From Ascidia mentula (Eukaryota > Chordata > Ascidiacea > Phlebobranchia > Ascidiidae), in NCBI GenBank assembly GCA_947561715.1, contig OX387199.1, positions 13,645,001 through 13,709,000 on the forward strand: a stretch of DNA of 64,000 nt, in the 5' to 3' direction. Shown here in pieces: positions 63,318 through 64,000 of this stretch (positions are counted from its first letter, which is position 1; the number at the start of each line of letters is the position of its first letter). The notes below the pieces were generated by a model that was given only the letters and a program-made list of their open reading frames with translations, searched no databases and had not been told where the DNA came from. The position numbers and the translations under genes are program-made.

Positions 63318-64000
63318 TGTATAGTTTCGCGTCCTGCAGTTGACCCAACAAAAAGGGCGTTTTAGATTTGCCGTGTAATCAACGTGTCTTGCGCCTGCTT
63401 GTGGAATTACTGCGCACCTCAGCATGTAATAATTGCGTTCTTGGCGTTATTTGCTTGTTTGCTTTGGCCAAATCAATCGTATTGTTTGTGACTAAAGAAT
63501 ACAACATTTAGTTGGCGACGAGGACGGGATTTCTGACCATGGAGAAGCTTGTTGAGATGATGCAGCGTCAACTTAAAGCCCAAGAACAAATGGAAGCGAT
63601 TAAAGCAATTATGGGGAAGCCACGTTCGAGTCCAGGATCGACGGAAGGAATGGAATTAACAAATACGCCAATTTTTCGCCCCTTGATTCGACTTCAGAGC
63701 TGTGAGTTGACTACAATCTTCAACTATGTACAAAATACTTTCTAAATTTGGCTGAACAGGAATCTCCACCAAGAGATCAACGAGCTCACGTTGCAAGAAA
63801 TTGTCCAACACAGTGCTTTTCAACCTTTTTAAAGACTGTCCGCACTTTTGTATGGCACGAAAGTTTCATCCGCACAATGCGGCCAAACGCATCAAATGTA
63901 ACTAGTAACTAACCTTTCTTGAACGTTTCTGTTGTGTAATTAAATCGTTTTGTGTCCTACAGTTGACCTAACTGAAGGGCGTTTTAGATTCGCCGTGTAA
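63318..64000 (+). mobile_element. Fossil Ty3/Gypsy-like LTR element, truncated and cut by the window edge
   Basis: A left LTR of about 190 bp (63318-63506) is followed by a typical leader (TTGGCGACGAGGACGGG) and the first part of a gag-like frame from about 63539. A second partial LTR begins at about 63933 and runs off the window (shared block AGGGCGTTTTAGATT). The interior is only a few hundred bases long, so it is a broken internally deleted fossil. A hAT-like end lies within it at about 63811. Confidence 0.6.
63811..63850 (+). mobile_element. hAT-like terminal end inside the LTR fossil
   Basis: CAGTGCTTTTCAACCTTTTT at 63811 has the classic hAT (Charlie-type) terminal consensus. The other end was not found before the second LTR, so its extent is unknown. 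Confidence 0.5.

Overview
The window is animal nuclear DNA: AT-rich, with spliced genes using GT-AG introns and many transposon remnants. Three recognisable single-copy metazoan genes lie in the middle: a p38 MAP kinase, SAP18, and MAP7/ensconsin. Together with the compact introns and the expansion of an unfamiliar receptor tyrosine kinase (RTK), they suggest a tunicate of the Ciona type. The species is an inference.

Bases 1-36,400 are a tandem array on the minus strand. The ancestral unit is a delta/theta-like glutathione S-transferase (GST) gene lying about 0.7 kb upstream of an RTK gene. Reading left to right, the array holds: RTK-A (cut by the window edge) and a broken GST; RTK-B and a GST last-exon remnant; RTK-C and a GST last-exon remnant; RTK-D (only the last four exons); RTK-E and an intact GST. 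I could build a complete 18-exon model only for RTK-E. All its splice phases agree, and it encodes 811 residues: signal peptide, novel N-terminal segment, FN3-like domain, two EGF-like domains, one membrane segment and a tyrosine kinase. A, B and C share one in-frame stop in exon 1 yet are otherwise largely open. The intact GST has 4 exons and 236 residues. The copies are mosaics of one another. One 2,264-bp block is duplicated in tandem almost without change, and its breakpoint lies inside a small hAT-like transposon.

Bases 36,400-54,000 are the single-copy plus-strand part. A promoter-like stretch carries two perfect CRE palindromes. It is followed by an intronless p38 MAPK (365 aa), SAP18 (3 exons, 160 aa) and MAP7 (24 exons, 1,271 aa by my splice model, with all phases consistent).

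Bases 54,000-64,000 are repeat-rich. They hold a degenerate Tx1/L1-like LINE on the minus strand, whose ORF1 carries an unusual cysteine-rich tail. Next come an internally deleted Penelope-like element with a GIY-YIG domain, a fragment of a second LINE ORF1 on the plus strand, a fossil Ty3/Gypsy-like LTR element at the right edge, and a hAT end.

The most interesting object is the GST+RTK array. It is a lineage-specific, non-RD (HGD catalytic loop) receptor kinase family copied together with a detoxification enzyme. It appears to be turning over by duplication, gene conversion and loss, with one functional-looking pair left, next to p38.
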